Assembly: GCA_017937485.1 (NCBI GenBank)
Contig: JAGBDN010000103.1
Location: forward strand, 1-61,541
Direction: 5' to 3'
DNA from: Thermoguttaceae bacterium
GTDB taxonomy: Bacteria > Planctomycetota > Planctomycetia > Pirellulales > Thermoguttaceae
DNA length: 61,541 bases
Shown: positions 25,525 through 34,245 of the stretch, piece by piece
Position numbering within the stretch: position 1 is the stretch's first letter
Layout: every line of letters starts with the position of its first letter
Position numbers and translations under genes: made by a program
The notes under the pieces: model-generated
Seen by the model: only the letters and a program-made list of their open reading frames with translations
What the model was told of the DNA's origin: nothing
Database searches by the model: none

Positions 25525-28191
25525 ATGAGCGCATCTCCCGCCCCCTTCCTGTTCGACGCCGCCGCGCGCGCCGATCGCCCCAACGTCCAAACGCCGGCGC
25601 CGCTCCCTATGACCGCCGAAGAAATGCAAGAACGCGGTTGGGACGAAGTCGACGTCGTCTTCATCACCGGCGACGCTTACGTCGACCACCCGAGTTTCGC
25701 CGCCGGTCTTCTCGCTCGCGTCGTTGAAGCGGACGGGTTCCGCGTCGCCGTTTTGAGCCAACCGGACTGGAACGACGTCGTCGACTTCCGCCGCTTCGGC
25801 CGTCCGCGCGTCGCGTTTTGCGTTAGCGCCGGGAATATGGACTCGATGCTGAACCATTACACGGCGAACCGCAAAATCCGCAACAACGACGCCTACGCGC
25901 CGGGCGGCAAAATCGGCAAGCGTCCCGATCGAGCGACGCTCGCCTATTGCCAACGCGCTCGCCAAGCGTTCCCGGGCGTTCCGATCCTGACCGGCGGCGT
26001 CGAAGCGTCGTTGCGCCGCCTCGCGCATTACGATTATTGGAGCGATAAAGTCCGCCGCTCGATCGCGCTCGACTCGAAGTGCGACCTTCTAATTTACGGG
26101 ATGGGCGAGCGTCCGCTCCTCGAAGTCTTGCGCCGTTTGGCCGCGGGCGAAGAGATCGGCTCGATTCGCGACGTTCGCGGGACGGTCTACCGCCTCGGTC
26201 GCAACGAAGACCTGCCGGAAGAGTCGGCGACGATCGCGCACCTCCCGAGCTTCGAAGAGGTCGAGGAAAACTCGAACAAGGGCAAAATGCGCTTCGTCAA
26301 AATGACGCAGCTCGCTTACGAGAACCTGAACCCGTACCGCGCGAAAACGCTCGTCCAAGAACACGGCGACGAAGCGATCGTCGTCAATCCGCCGTCCTTC
26401 CCGCTCTCGACGGAGGAGATGGACGCCGTTTACGACCTGCCGTACACGCGCAAGCCGCACCCGTCTTACGACGAGCCGATTCCGGCGGTCGACGTCGTTC
26501 GCGCGTCGGTTCAGAGCCACCGCGGCTGTTTCGGCGGCTGTTCGTTCTGCGCGATCACGGCGCACCAAGGCAAATTTATTCAAAACCGGAGCGAAGCGTC
26601 GATTTTGAAGGAAATCCGAACGCTCGCCGAGGAAGCCGGGGGCGATTTCGTCGTCGCCGACTTGAGCGCTCCGACGGCGAATATGCGCGGAATGGCCGGG
26701 AAAGACCGCGCGCTTTGCGAACGTTGCGTCCGTTCGTCCTGCCTCTGCCCGACCCTTTGCCCGAACCTCGACGCCGACCATACCGCGATTCGTTCGCTGA
26801 TGAAAAAAGCGCGCGAAACCGAAGGCGTCAAAAGCGTTTACATCGCGTCCGGAATCCGAACCGACTTGGCGAACCTTTCGCCGGAGTTCGTCGGCGAGTT
26901 GGCGACGCATCACGTCGGCGGTCATCTTAAAACGGCGCCGGAACACGTCGACGACGACGTTCTGCGCTTGATGAACAAGCCGCAAATCGGCGATTACGAG
27001 CAATTTTGCGAACTCTTCGCCGACGCGACCGAAGCGGCGGGTAAGGAACAGTATCTCGTTCCGTATTTGATCGCCGGTTTCCCGGGCTGCACGATCAAAG
27101 CGATGGTCGCCGTCGCCGAATATCTCCGCGATAACGGAATCGAACCGGAGCAAGTTCAAGACTTCATTCCGGCGCCGTTCCAACCGGCGACCTGCGCTTA
27201 TTATACCGGAATCGACCCGATCACCGAGAAACAAATTTACGTTCCGCGGGGCCTGCGCGAACGCCGCCTTCAACGGGCGTTGCTCCATTACTACAACCCG
27301 GAATTTTATCACGACGTTAAGTCGGCGCTCAAAGCCGCGAAACGCGAAGACCTGATCGGCGACGGCCCGAACGCGTTGATTCCGGCCTATCCGCCGAAAG
27401 CGTCGGCGTTGCGCCAAACGTCTCGCGTCAAACGACTTAAGCGCAAGGAAGAACGCGAAAAAGCGTTGAAAGAACAACAACGTCAAACGTTCGAGTCGAA
27501 ACAAGGGAACGAACGCGGCGGCAAGCGGTTCGGTCGCGCGACGTCCGGCGGCGGGTACCGCGCGGGCGCTCGCGAGTTCGGACGCGACGGCGGCGGATTC
27601 CGACGCGACTTCAACGGAGAACGTCGCGAAGGCGGATTCAAACGCGATTTCGACCGAAACGAACGCCGCGAAGGCGGATTCAAACGCGATTTCGACCGAA
27701 ACGAACGCCGCGAAGGCGGATTCCGACGCGACTTCAACGGAGAACGACGCGAAGGCGGATTCAAACGCGACTTCAACCGAGACGGAGAACGCGGCGGGTT
27801 CAAACGCGATTTCAACGGCGAACGTCGAGACGGCGGGTTCAAACGCGATTTCAACCGAGACGGAGAACGCGGCGGATTCAAACGCGATTTCAACGGAGAA
27901 CGACGCGAAGGCGGATTCAAACGCGATTTCAACGGAGAACGACGCGAAGGCGGATTCAAACGCGATTTCGACCGAAACGAACGTCGCGACGGCGGATTCA
28001 AACGCGATTTCAACCGAGACGGCGAACGCGGCGGATTCAAACGCGATTTCAACCGAAACGAACGCCGCGAAGGCGGATTCAAACGCGAAGAGCGCGGCGG
28101 TTGGATGCGTCGCGACGACCGAAATTTCCGGAATAATCGCAACGACCGGAACGACCGCGGCGGCTTCCGTCGTCGCGACGACCGCGATTGA
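25525..28191 (+). CDS. YgiQ family radical SAM protein with long RGG-like tail
   Basis: Residues 1-640 match the YgiQ (UPF0313) family. The N-terminal domain contains DVVFITGDAYVDHPSF, FCVSAGNMDSMLNHYT and GGVEASLRRLAHYDYW. The radical SAM cluster motif CFGGCSFC gives C335, C339 and C342 as iron-sulfur ligands. Then come the conserved CVRSSCLCPTLCPN and GGHLKTAPEHV. The reaction of this family is not established. From about residue 690 to 880 an unusual Arg/Gly/Phe/Asp-rich tail follows, built of repeats such as GGFKRDFNGERRE and GGFKRDFNRDGER (39-bp units), ending in a short Arg/Asn segment. Usual YgiQ proteins are shorter, without such a repeat. The tail resembles RGG RNA-binding regions, suggesting RNA or ribosome contact, which is inferred. 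Confidence 0.9.
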   Translation: MSASPAPFLFDAAARADRPNVQTPAPLPMTAEEMQERGWDEVDVVFITGDAYVDHPSFAAGLLARVVEADGFRVAVLSQPDWNDVVDFRRFGRPRVAFCVSAGNMDSMLNHYTANRKIRNNDAYAPGGKIGKRPDRATLAYCQRARQAFPGVPILTGGVEASLRRLAHYDYWSDKVRRSIALDSKCDLLIYGMGERPLLEVLRRLAAGEEIGSIRDVRGTVYRLGRNEDLPEESATIAHLPSFEEVEENSNKGKMRFVKMTQLAYENLNPYRAKTLVQEHGDEAIVVNPPSFPLSTEEMDAVYDLPYTRKPHPSYDEPIPAVDVVRASVQSHRGCFGGCSFCAITAHQGKFIQNRSEASILKEIRTLAEEAGGDFVVADLSAPTANMRGMAGKDRALCERCVRSSCLCPTLCPNLDADHTAIRSLMKKARETEGVKSVYIASGIRTDLANLSPEFVGELATHHVGGHLKTAPEHVDDDVLRLMNKPQIGDYEQFCELFADATEAAGKEQYLVPYLIAGFPGCTIKAMVAVAEYLRDNGIEPEQVQDFIPAPFQPATCAYYTGIDPITEKQIYVPRGLRERRLQRALLHYYNPEFYHDVKSALKAAKREDLIGDGPNALIPAYPPKASALRQTSRVKRLKRKEEREKALKEQQRQTFESKQGNERGGKRFGRATSGGGYRAGAREFGRDGGGFRRDFNGERREGGFKRDFDRNERREGGFKRDFDRNERREGGFRRDFNGERREGGFKRDFNRDGERGGFKRDFNGERRDGGFKRDFNRDGERGGFKRDFNGERREGGFKRDFNGERREGGFKRDFDRNERRDGGFKRDFNRDGERGGFKRDFNRNERREGGFKREERGGWMRRDDRNFRNNRNDRNDRGGFRRRDDRD
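27590..28110 (+). repeat. 36-39-bp coding repeats in the YgiQ tail
   Basis: About 13 imperfect copies of a unit encoding GGF(K/R)RDF followed by NGERRE, DRNERRE or NRDGER. Copies share long identical DNA runs, suggesting recent expansion. Confidence 0.9.
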
Positions 28192-28211
28192 ACGTCGCCG
28201 GCAAGCGGATT

Positions 28212-28231
28212 TTGTCATTAATATTAATAAG
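28212..28231 (+). repeat. Oriented AT-palindrome element (copy 4)
   Basis: TTGTCATTAATATTAATAAG, 20 nt after the YgiQ stop. The core ATTAATATTAAT is a perfect 12-bp palindrome. Confidence 0.5.
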
Positions 28232-28431
28232 GGAGTTCGCGCGACGTCGACAAACGGCGTCCGCGAATCGCCCCCTTGACCGCTTCCCGTTAAAATCGGC
28301 GCGACCGTTATTTTCGGCGGTTTCGCGTTCCGTTTCCTTGCGCGCCGTCGAGCGTTAAAGCCTCGACGGCGCGTCTTTTTCTTGTTTTTTTGCGTTTTTT
28401 AGCAAAATTCCGAAAAAACTACGGCGCTTCC

Positions 28432-28460
28432 TTGCTTTTTTCGCTCGAGTCGTTTACAAT
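28432..28460 (+). promoter_or_regulatory. Sigma70-type promoter for the DUF1559 gene
   Basis: TTGCTT (28432-28437) and TACAAT (28455-28460) are 17 bp apart. Transcription near 28467 gives a leader of about 140 nt ahead of ATG 28609. The rest of 28192-28608 contains an AT palindrome and no gene. Confidence 0.75.
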
Positions 28461-28608
28461 AGACGGCGCTTCGTCGCGGTTATCCGACGCGAAGTCGCAA
28501 GCGGACGTTTCCGAACGTCGCGTCGTCTCCCGACGCTGCGCGCCTCCGTTTCGTTTTCCAAACGCAAACCCCCGTTATTCGTTACATATATCATCTAAGG
28601 AGAACGCA

Positions 28609-29691
28609 ATGACTCAAAAACGCGGTTTTACGTTGGTCGAACTGTTGGTCGTGATCGCGATCATCGGCATTTTGATCGGCTTGCTCCTCCCCGCCGTCCA
28701 AGCGGCGCGCGAAGCGGCCCGTCGAATGCAATGCACCAACAATATGAAGCAATACCTGCTCGCGATTCACAACTATCACGACGCCAACAATATGCTCCCG
28801 GCGTCGCGTTTCAACTTCCACAATTTCAGCGTCAACCAACTCGGCGGCGCGGCGTACAGCGGCTACTGCAGCCCGAACATCGCGTTCCTGCCGTATATGG
28901 AGCAAGCGCCGCGTTACGACGCGATCTCCGCCCACGCGAAAGAAGTCGCCGCGGGCTCTTGGCCGTTCCACAGCGCTGAACCGTACACCTCGCTTATTTC
29001 GACGCTCCTTTGCCCGAGCGACGGCGGCTCCTCGCAACCGTCCCCGCACCAAAACATGTGCCGCAACAGCATTTGCATTAGCGTCGGCGACGGCATGTGG
29101 CACAACAACCGTCCGGACTGGGACGAAGGCGCCGCCGCGCAAGAAGACGGTCGCGGTTTCTTCGCGCCGCTCCGTTGGCGTCCGATGTCGTTCATCACCG
29201 ACGGTCTCAGCAACACCGTCGCGATTAGCGAAATGCTCGGCGACGCGAACCGCTCGACGAAGGTGAAAGGCGGCGTCTACAAAACCGGCTCGATGCACGA
29301 CGGTCGCGCGAAACCGGCCGCCTGCCTCACCGAGTCGCGCCGCGCCGACGACCCGACCCAACTTAACTCCGGCACCGACACTTGGCGCGGGCTCCTTTGG
29401 ACGGACGGTCGCTCGGTCAACTCCGCGTTCACGACGATTCTTCCGCCGAACTCGCCTTGCTGCATTCACACTTGGCCGAACATCGAAAATATGGCTTGGG
29501 GCGTTTTCTCCCCGCAAAGCAACCACTCCGGCGGCGTCAACGTCGGGATGGGCGACGGTTCCGTCCGTTTCATTTCGGACACGATCGACTGCGGTTCGCC
29601 GAACTCTTACGCCGTTACGAGCGGCAAGTCGCCGTTCGGCGTTTGGGGCGCGCTCGGTTCTCCGGCGGGCGGCGAAACCGACACGCAATAA
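28609..29691 (+). CDS. DUF1559 family pilin-like (prepilin-type) protein
   Basis: The 360-residue protein begins MTQKRGFTLVELLVVIAII, a textbook type IV prepilin/pseudopilin N-terminus: basic leader, cleavage after Gly, then Phe and Glu at position +5, followed by a hydrophobic helix ending in LLLPAVQAAREAARRMQC. The remainder is the DUF1559 (SBP_bac_10-like) domain, with NMKQYLLAIHNYHD near the start and GMGDGSVRFISDTI near the end. This family is heavily expanded in Planctomycetota and is thought to be exported and assembled through type II secretion/type IV pilus-like machinery. Start ATG 28609 has a good ribosome-binding site (TAAGGAGA) and a clear promoter upstream. The downstream small lipoprotein gene is a frequent neighbour of this family. 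Confidence 0.95.
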   Translation: MTQKRGFTLVELLVVIAIIGILIGLLLPAVQAAREAARRMQCTNNMKQYLLAIHNYHDANNMLPASRFNFHNFSVNQLGGAAYSGYCSPNIAFLPYMEQAPRYDAISAHAKEVAAGSWPFHSAEPYTSLISTLLCPSDGGSSQPSPHQNMCRNSICISVGDGMWHNNRPDWDEGAAAQEDGRGFFAPLRWRPMSFITDGLSNTVAISEMLGDANRSTKVKGGVYKTGSMHDGRAKPAACLTESRRADDPTQLNSGTDTWRGLLWTDGRSVNSAFTTILPPNSPCCIHTWPNIENMAWGVFSPQSNHSGGVNVGMGDGSVRFISDTIDCGSPNSYAVTSGKSPFGVWGALGSPAGGETDTQ

Positions 29692-29939
29692 CGCCGGTTT
29701 TAGCGATATTAACGCTGAAAGCGCGCTAATTTTAACGGTTTTAACGTTAAAACGCGTAAAAAATCCGACGTTTTCCTTTTTAACGCTTTAACGTCGCGAC
29801 CGTTCCTCGTGTCGCGGCGTTAAACGTTGCTTTACGAGCGCGGCTTTCCTCGAATCGCCGCGTTCGCCGTTTTACTTACGTTTCTTTCCTTAGCTTACTT
29901 CGCTATTTTACTTTACCGATTTCAACGAAAGGTCGCTTT

Positions 29940-30476
29940 ATGCGTTTTCATTCGATTTTTGCCGCGTCGACGCTCGCCGCTTCGCTCCTTTTCGCCGTCG
30001 GGTGCGGGGGGCAAAAAACGCCGCCCGATATGCCGAAACTCCAACCGACGACGATCGTTATCGTTCAAGAAGGCGCTCCGGTCGAGGGCGCGAGCGTTCA
30101 GCTGGTGAAGCCGGACGACCTCAATTACAAATGGCTCGCGGGCGGCGTTACCGACGCCGACGGTCGTTGCGTTATTCAAACGCACGGGAAATATAAGGGC
30201 GCGCCGGAAGGCGAATTCGCCGTCGTCGTTTACAAAACGACGACTTCCGAAAGCGAAACGCGCAAGAACGTCCCGGTTCCGTCCGACGCCGCCGCGGCCG
30301 CCGAATGGAGCGCGAAAGTCGCCGAAGAGGAACGCACCGTCGAAGAAATTGACCCGAAATACAAGAAAGCCGACACGACCGACCTCCGCATTACCGTTAA
30401 ATCCGGCAAAAACGAAGAAACGTTCGACGTCGGCGCCAAGGTCGAGGTCGAAGTCGAGCAAACGACGAAATCTTGA
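29940..30476 (+). CDS. Small lipoprotein next to the DUF1559 gene
   Basis: The 178-residue protein has a lipoprotein signal: basic start, hydrophobic core and lipobox FAVGC with Cys at about residue 22. The mature part starts with a beta-sandwich-like stretch (TTIVIVQEGAPVEGASVQLV...GGVTDADGRCVI) typical of transthyretin or carboxypeptidase-regulatory-like domains found in small planctomycete lipoproteins beside DUF1559 genes. A Lys/Glu-rich second half follows. It probably sits on the periplasmic face of a membrane. The ATG at 29940 follows GAAAGG by 8 nt. No enzymatic residues are apparent; its role is unknown. Confidence 0.75.
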   Translation: MRFHSIFAASTLAASLLFAVGCGGQKTPPDMPKLQPTTIVIVQEGAPVEGASVQLVKPDDLNYKWLAGGVTDADGRCVIQTHGKYKGAPEGEFAVVVYKTTTSESETRKNVPVPSDAAAAAEWSAKVAEEERTVEEIDPKYKKADTTDLRITVKSGKNEETFDVGAKVEVEVEQTTKS

Positions 30477-30787
30477 GTCGATTTCCCTCTTCGCCCCATT
30501 TTCCCTTTTTTTTTGCCCAACCGCCCGCTTTAGCGAAACGAACGTTTTCCTCGAAGCGTCGTTTCGCGACGGACGGCGGGCGCGAATGGGGAAAATTTCG
30601 CGAAAAAATCGCAAAAAATCGCGACGGCGCTAGATTTTTCGGCGCCGTTCCGTTATATTATACGTCGTTGGTTTGATTTTCCGCCCCTCGACGCTCGGCG
30701 TTCGCCGTTTTGGCGTCGGTTCGTCGTTCGAGTTCGAACGCGCGGCGGCTTTCCTCCTTTCCCCCTACTTGACGAAAGGTTCCTCCG
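30477..30787. other. Intergenic with hairpins
   Basis: GCGAAACG near 30533 pairs with CGTTTCGC near 30562, inside an outer CGCCCG/CGGGCG pairing, forming a structured element without a T-run. A second small stem (CGGCGC/GCGCCG) lies near 30625-30645, next to TTATATTATAC (30651), which could hold the -10 of the nucleoside hydrolase gene. Confidence 0.35.
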
Positions 30788-31864
30788 TTGAAAAAATCGT
30801 TCGCCCTTTTAAAATTGTTCCTCGGCGTCGCGCTCGTCGGCGGCGTCTCCGCGACCGTTCTTCCGTCCGTCGAAGCTAAAGAGCCGGTCAAACTGATTTA
30901 CGACACCGATATGGGGAACGACATCGACGACGTGTTCGCGTTGGCGATGATTCACAACCTCGAAAAACGCGGCGAAATCGAGTTCCTCGCGCTGACGATC
31001 ACCAAAGACAACAAATACGCGGCGCCGTATTGCCAACTGGTCAACACGTTCTACGGCAATCCGAACGTTCCGATCGGCGCGGTGAAGGACAGCGGCGTCG
31101 AAGCGTTCGACGGCAAGTTCACCCGCTCCGCGCTCGAAGCGAAGACCGAAGACGGCTCGCCGATGTTCCCGTTCTTCAACCTCGCGGAAGACAAAACCGA
31201 ATATTACGACTCCGTTAAGCTCCTGCGCAAGACGCTCGCGTCGCAACCGGACGGCTCCGTCGTTATCGCGCAAGTCGGCGCTTCGACGAACTTGGTTCGC
31301 CTCCTCGACACCAAAGGCGACGAATTTTCGCCGCTCGACGGTCGCGAACTCGCGATCAAAAAGGTGAAGTACGTTTCGACGATGGCCGGCGCGTTCACGA
31401 ACGAAATGGCGGGCCACTCGGAAGATTTCATTAACCAAATGAAAAATCACCGCGAATACAACATTATCATCGACCTCCCGGCCGCGCAACGCTTCTTCGC
31501 CGAATGGCCGACGCCGATCGTCGCGTCCGGTTTCGAAGTCGGTCTCCAAATCAAAATGACGCCGGCGACGATGAAGAACGATTACGAATACGTCGCGAAT
31601 CACCCGCTCAAAAAGGCGTATATCGACTATCGCGGACTCGACAACGAACAATGCACTTGGGACTTGACCTCGATTCTTTACGCCGCGCGCCCGGATCGCG
31701 GGTACTTCGGCGTTTCGGAACCGGGCGTCGTTTCGGTCGACGAAAAGGGCCTCACCCGTTTGACGCCGAAAGCCGACGGCAACGTCCGCATTTTGACCCT
31801 TTCTCCGGAGCAAAAAATTCGCGTTCAAACGACGTTCGAATGGCTCTGCAGCGAAAAACTGTAA
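30788..31864 (+). CDS. Exported nucleoside-hydrolase-like protein
   Basis: The 358-residue protein begins at a TTG start (30788) preceded by GAAAGG, with a signal peptide (MKKSFALLKLFLGVALVGGVSA...SVEA). The mature part opens with LIYDTDMGNDIDDVFAL, the calcium-binding Asp cluster of inosine-uridine nucleoside hydrolases, which cleave N-glycosidic bonds of ribonucleosides. Other family features are LTITKDN, VNTFYGNPNVPIGAV and the C-terminal CTWDLTSILYA. Export is unusual for classical nucleoside hydrolases but common among planctomycete homologues, so the substrate may be a different glycoside. An imperfect GC-rich hairpin follows the stop (about 31892-31924). Confidence 0.85.
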   Translation: MKKSFALLKLFLGVALVGGVSATVLPSVEAKEPVKLIYDTDMGNDIDDVFALAMIHNLEKRGEIEFLALTITKDNKYAAPYCQLVNTFYGNPNVPIGAVKDSGVEAFDGKFTRSALEAKTEDGSPMFPFFNLAEDKTEYYDSVKLLRKTLASQPDGSVVIAQVGASTNLVRLLDTKGDEFSPLDGRELAIKKVKYVSTMAGAFTNEMAGHSEDFINQMKNHREYNIIIDLPAAQRFFAEWPTPIVASGFEVGLQIKMTPATMKNDYEYVANHPLKKAYIDYRGLDNEQCTWDLTSILYAARPDRGYFGVSEPGVVSVDEKGLTRLTPKADGNVRILTLSPEQKIRVQTTFEWLCSEKL

Positions 31865-32098
31865 TTTCACCCAACGTTTAAATCGTTAAGCCGCCGCCGA
31901 CTTTAACGGTCGCGACGGCGGCGCCGATTTTAACGCGAAAAGCGACGCGCTTTCACCCGACGCGGCGTTTTTCGCGTTTTCGCGTTTTTCCCCCTCCGTT
32001 CTTCTTTTACCCGTTCCCCTATCTTGCCGCCCGTTTTCGTCGTTCCCGCTCCGTCGAGCGTCGACGTTAACGGTCGCGCTTATTTTAAGGACAATCCG

Positions 32099-32965
32099 AT
32101 GAATCATCGCGCGTTTTCGTTCCTTTTCCGTTCCGGCTCGTTCGCTTCGCTCGCGCTTTTGGCGGCGTTTTGCGGTTGCGGCGGCGAGTCGAAAAATTTC
32201 GTCGTCGTTCCGGAGGGTTCGACGCTCCTCGGCGAACCGACTCCGACCGCCGCGCCCGCCGACGCGCCGAAATCGGACGTCGCCGCCGACGTCGAAACGC
32301 TTGAAATCGGCGGTCGTCAAGTCGCGGTCGGGCCGAAACGCGCCCTTTTCAACGGCGAAAACCTTGACGGTTGGACGAACGAAACGGGCGGCGCTCCGGG
32401 CTCCGGTTGGCGCGTCGAAGACGGTCTTCTCCGAATGGTCGACCCGGCGAACGGCGGCGATCTCTTGACGAAAGAACGCTTTGCGAATTACGTCTTTTCG
32501 TTCGAATGGCGGTTCGGGCGCGCTTGCAACAGCGGCGTCAAGTACAAGATCGAGCAGCCGAACGGCAAGGGCTGGGTCGGGCTCGAGTACCAAATTCAAG
32601 ACGACGCGAACGTCGAAGACGGCAAGATCGCGAAGCGCCGCGTCGCGTCGTTGTTCGACGTTTTCCCGGCGTCGGAAACGAAGTCGGCGGCCTCTTACCC
32701 GGCTCCGACCGACGACGCGCCGAGCGGCGAGTTCCGCAAGGGCAAGATTATCGTCTTTGAAAACAGCGTCGAACATTGGCTCGACGGCGAGCGCGTCTTG
32801 GCGTTTACCGTCGGCGACGACGCTTGGGCGGCGGCGAAAGCGGAAAGCAAGTACAAGAAACAAGCGACGTTCGGAACCGCCGCGTCGAGCCCGATTCTCC
32901 TGCAGGAACACGACTACCCGATCGACTTCCGCAACGTCGAAATCCAAGAGCTGAAAGCGCTTTAA
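32099..32965 (+). CDS. DUF1080 lipoprotein (3-keto-disaccharide hydrolase family)
   Basis: Start ATG 32099 is chosen over upstream frame because it follows TTTTAAGGACAATCCG and gives a lipoprotein signal with lipobox LAAFCGC. The 288-residue protein carries one DUF1080 domain (about residues 80-285) with FNGENLDGWTNE, GDLLTKERFANYVFSFEWR, NSGVKYKI, GLEYQIQDD and PILLQEHDYPIDFRNVEI. The family is a concanavalin-like jellyroll; some members hydrolyse 3-keto-disaccharides and many are found in Planctomycetota. It is probably membrane-anchored and periplasmic. A perfect terminator hairpin follows, a near-copy of which lies after the restriction endonuclease gene. Confidence 0.88.
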   Translation: MNHRAFSFLFRSGSFASLALLAAFCGCGGESKNFVVVPEGSTLLGEPTPTAAPADAPKSDVAADVETLEIGGRQVAVGPKRALFNGENLDGWTNETGGAPGSGWRVEDGLLRMVDPANGGDLLTKERFANYVFSFEWRFGRACNSGVKYKIEQPNGKGWVGLEYQIQDDANVEDGKIAKRRVASLFDVFPASETKSAASYPAPTDDAPSGEFRKGKIIVFENSVEHWLDGERVLAFTVGDDAWAAAKAESKYKKQATFGTAASSPILLQEHDYPIDFRNVEIQELKAL

Positions 32966-32994
32966 GCGTTTTTTAGCTCCCGCAAGAAACGCCG

Positions 32995-33036
32995 AACGCG
33001 GCGCCGACTCGAACCCGAATCGGCGCCGCGTTCTTT
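32995..33036 (+). terminator. Terminator after DUF1080 gene (left copy of a duplicated hairpin)
   Basis: A perfect 13-bp stem AACGCGGCGCCGA (32995-33007) with 33020-33032 and a 12-base loop is followed by CTTTT. Stem and almost all of the loop recur at 36943-36980. Confidence 0.9.
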
Positions 33037-33039
33037 TGT

Positions 33040-33136
33040 TGAACGGCGTTAAAACCGGCGCGACCGTTAGAACTTAAAGTTCCAAGTGTCGCCTTCGTTA
33101 ATCGTCGTCGTGTATATTTTCGTCCCGCTCCTTGAC
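33040..33136 (-). pseudogene. 3' remnant of a six-hairpin glycosidase gene
   Basis: This stretch closely matches the 3' end of the glycosidase gene at 37137-39182, including the stop codon (33067-33069) and the final residues (here YTTTINEGDTWNFKF, there YTTTINEGETWSFKF). Similarity starts about 27 nt past the stop and ends near 33136, where the restriction-modification promoter begins. Only some 20 codons remain and no start exists. It is either the stump of a lost paralogue or one arm of a duplication that accompanied insertion of the restriction cassette. Confidence 0.8.
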
Positions 33137-33159
33137 CTCCGGTAATTTTGACGTATAAT
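33132..33159 (+). promoter_or_regulatory. Sigma70-type promoter of the restriction-modification operon
   Basis: TTGACC (33132-33137) and TATAAT (33154-33159) are 16 bp apart. The -35 lies right at the junction with the glycosidase remnant. Transcription would start near 33166. No operator palindrome or controller gene was recognised. Confidence 0.85.
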
Positions 33160-33220
33160 AAACACAATGCAGTAGATGGCGTCGGAGCCTTGCTTTGATA
33201 CTGTTTTGGGCATATCTTCA

Positions 33221-34243
33221 ATGCGATATATTGGCGGTAAAAGTCTCCTACTTGACAAAATCAACGGCGTCGTTTCCAATTGCTCCAAGAGTATTGAAAC
33301 GGTTGTCGACCTTTTTTCCGGAAGCGGCGTTGTCGCAACGAATTTTAAAAAACAAGGATACCGCGTTTTCGCAAACGACGCGCTCCGTTTCTCTTACGCG
33401 ATTATTCGCGGAACATTGCCGCTTAACAAACCGCCGATTTTTTTAGGTTTAGGGTTTAATCCGTTTGATTGTCTTAACAATTTGACAATTGATTACGACG
33501 CAGTCGCCGAGTCGCGGAGTTTCATTCTCCGCAATTATAGCCCTTACGGCGATTGCTCGAGAATGTATTTTCAATGCGACAACGCATTGCGTTTAGATTA
33601 CGCTCGCGTCGCTATCGAACAATGGCGATGCGAAGAAAAAATTACAGAAGACGAATATTACTATCTCTTATGCTCGTTAATTCTGGCCACGCCCTCGATT
33701 AGCAATATAACCGGAACATACGGCGCGTATCTCAAACACTGGGATAGCCGAACGTATAATCCGCTCCGCCTGGAACCGCCGACGATTATCGATAACGGAG
33801 CGGAAAATATTGTTTACTGTCGCGATGCAAACGAATTAGCAAAAACAATTCAAGCCGACTTGGCTTATATCGACCCGCCCTATAACGGGCGACAATACCT
33901 TCCCAATTATCACATCCTTGAAACGCTTGCGAGATACGACTATCCGATAATTAAAGGCGTTACGGGAATGCGCGAATACTCAAAAGAAAAGTCAATTTAC
34001 TGTAATAGAATCAAAGCGTTAGCTGGATTCGACGATCTTTTTTCTAAACTTGACGTTAGATATATCCTCGTTAGCTATAACACGGAAGGATTGATAACGA
34101 AGGAAGAAATGTCGGAATTATTAAAGAAACACGGAAAAGCAAAAACGTTTCAACTTTTTGAATTTGATTATCGTCGATATAAAAATAAAATTCCGAACAA
34201 TACCGAAGGATTAAAAGAATTGCTTTTCTTCATCGAAAGGTAA
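33221..34243 (+). CDS. Adenine-specific DNA methylase, FokI-methylase N-domain type (M1)
   Basis: This N6-adenine methyltransferase protects one strand of an asymmetric site. With the start at ATG 33221 (MRYIGGKSLLLDKI, as in relatives) it has 340 residues; an in-frame ATG at 33176 would add 15. The SAM-binding motif DLFSGSG lies at 30-36, and catalytic motif DPPYNGRQY starts at Asp218, followed by the family-typical NYHILETLARYDYP. NYSPYGDCSRMYF and NITGTYGAYLKHWD are hallmarks shared with the N-terminal half of M.FokI. It lies 2 nt before the second methylase gene and, with the nuclease, forms one operon. Base composition is clearly AT-richer than flanking genes, with AGA and ATA codons common, pointing to horizontal acquisition. 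Confidence 0.93.
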   Translation: MRYIGGKSLLLDKINGVVSNCSKSIETVVDLFSGSGVVATNFKKQGYRVFANDALRFSYAIIRGTLPLNKPPIFLGLGFNPFDCLNNLTIDYDAVAESRSFILRNYSPYGDCSRMYFQCDNALRLDYARVAIEQWRCEEKITEDEYYYLLCSLILATPSISNITGTYGAYLKHWDSRTYNPLRLEPPTIIDNGAENIVYCRDANELAKTIQADLAYIDPPYNGRQYLPNYHILETLARYDYPIIKGVTGMREYSKEKSIYCNRIKALAGFDDLFSKLDVRYILVSYNTEGLITKEEMSELLKKHGKAKTFQLFEFDYRRYKNKIPNNTEGLKELLFFIER

Positions 34244-34245
34244 TT

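Noticed and set aside
26089..28218. 709-codon minus-strand frame opposite the YgiQ gene
   Set aside because: Its repeats are the complement of the YgiQ tail, and the radical SAM motifs fix the plus strand as coding.
33176..33220. Upstream ATG for the first methylase
   Set aside because: It is only about 10 nt from the predicted transcript start, and the family N-terminus (MRYIGGK) begins at 33221. It is kept as an alternative.
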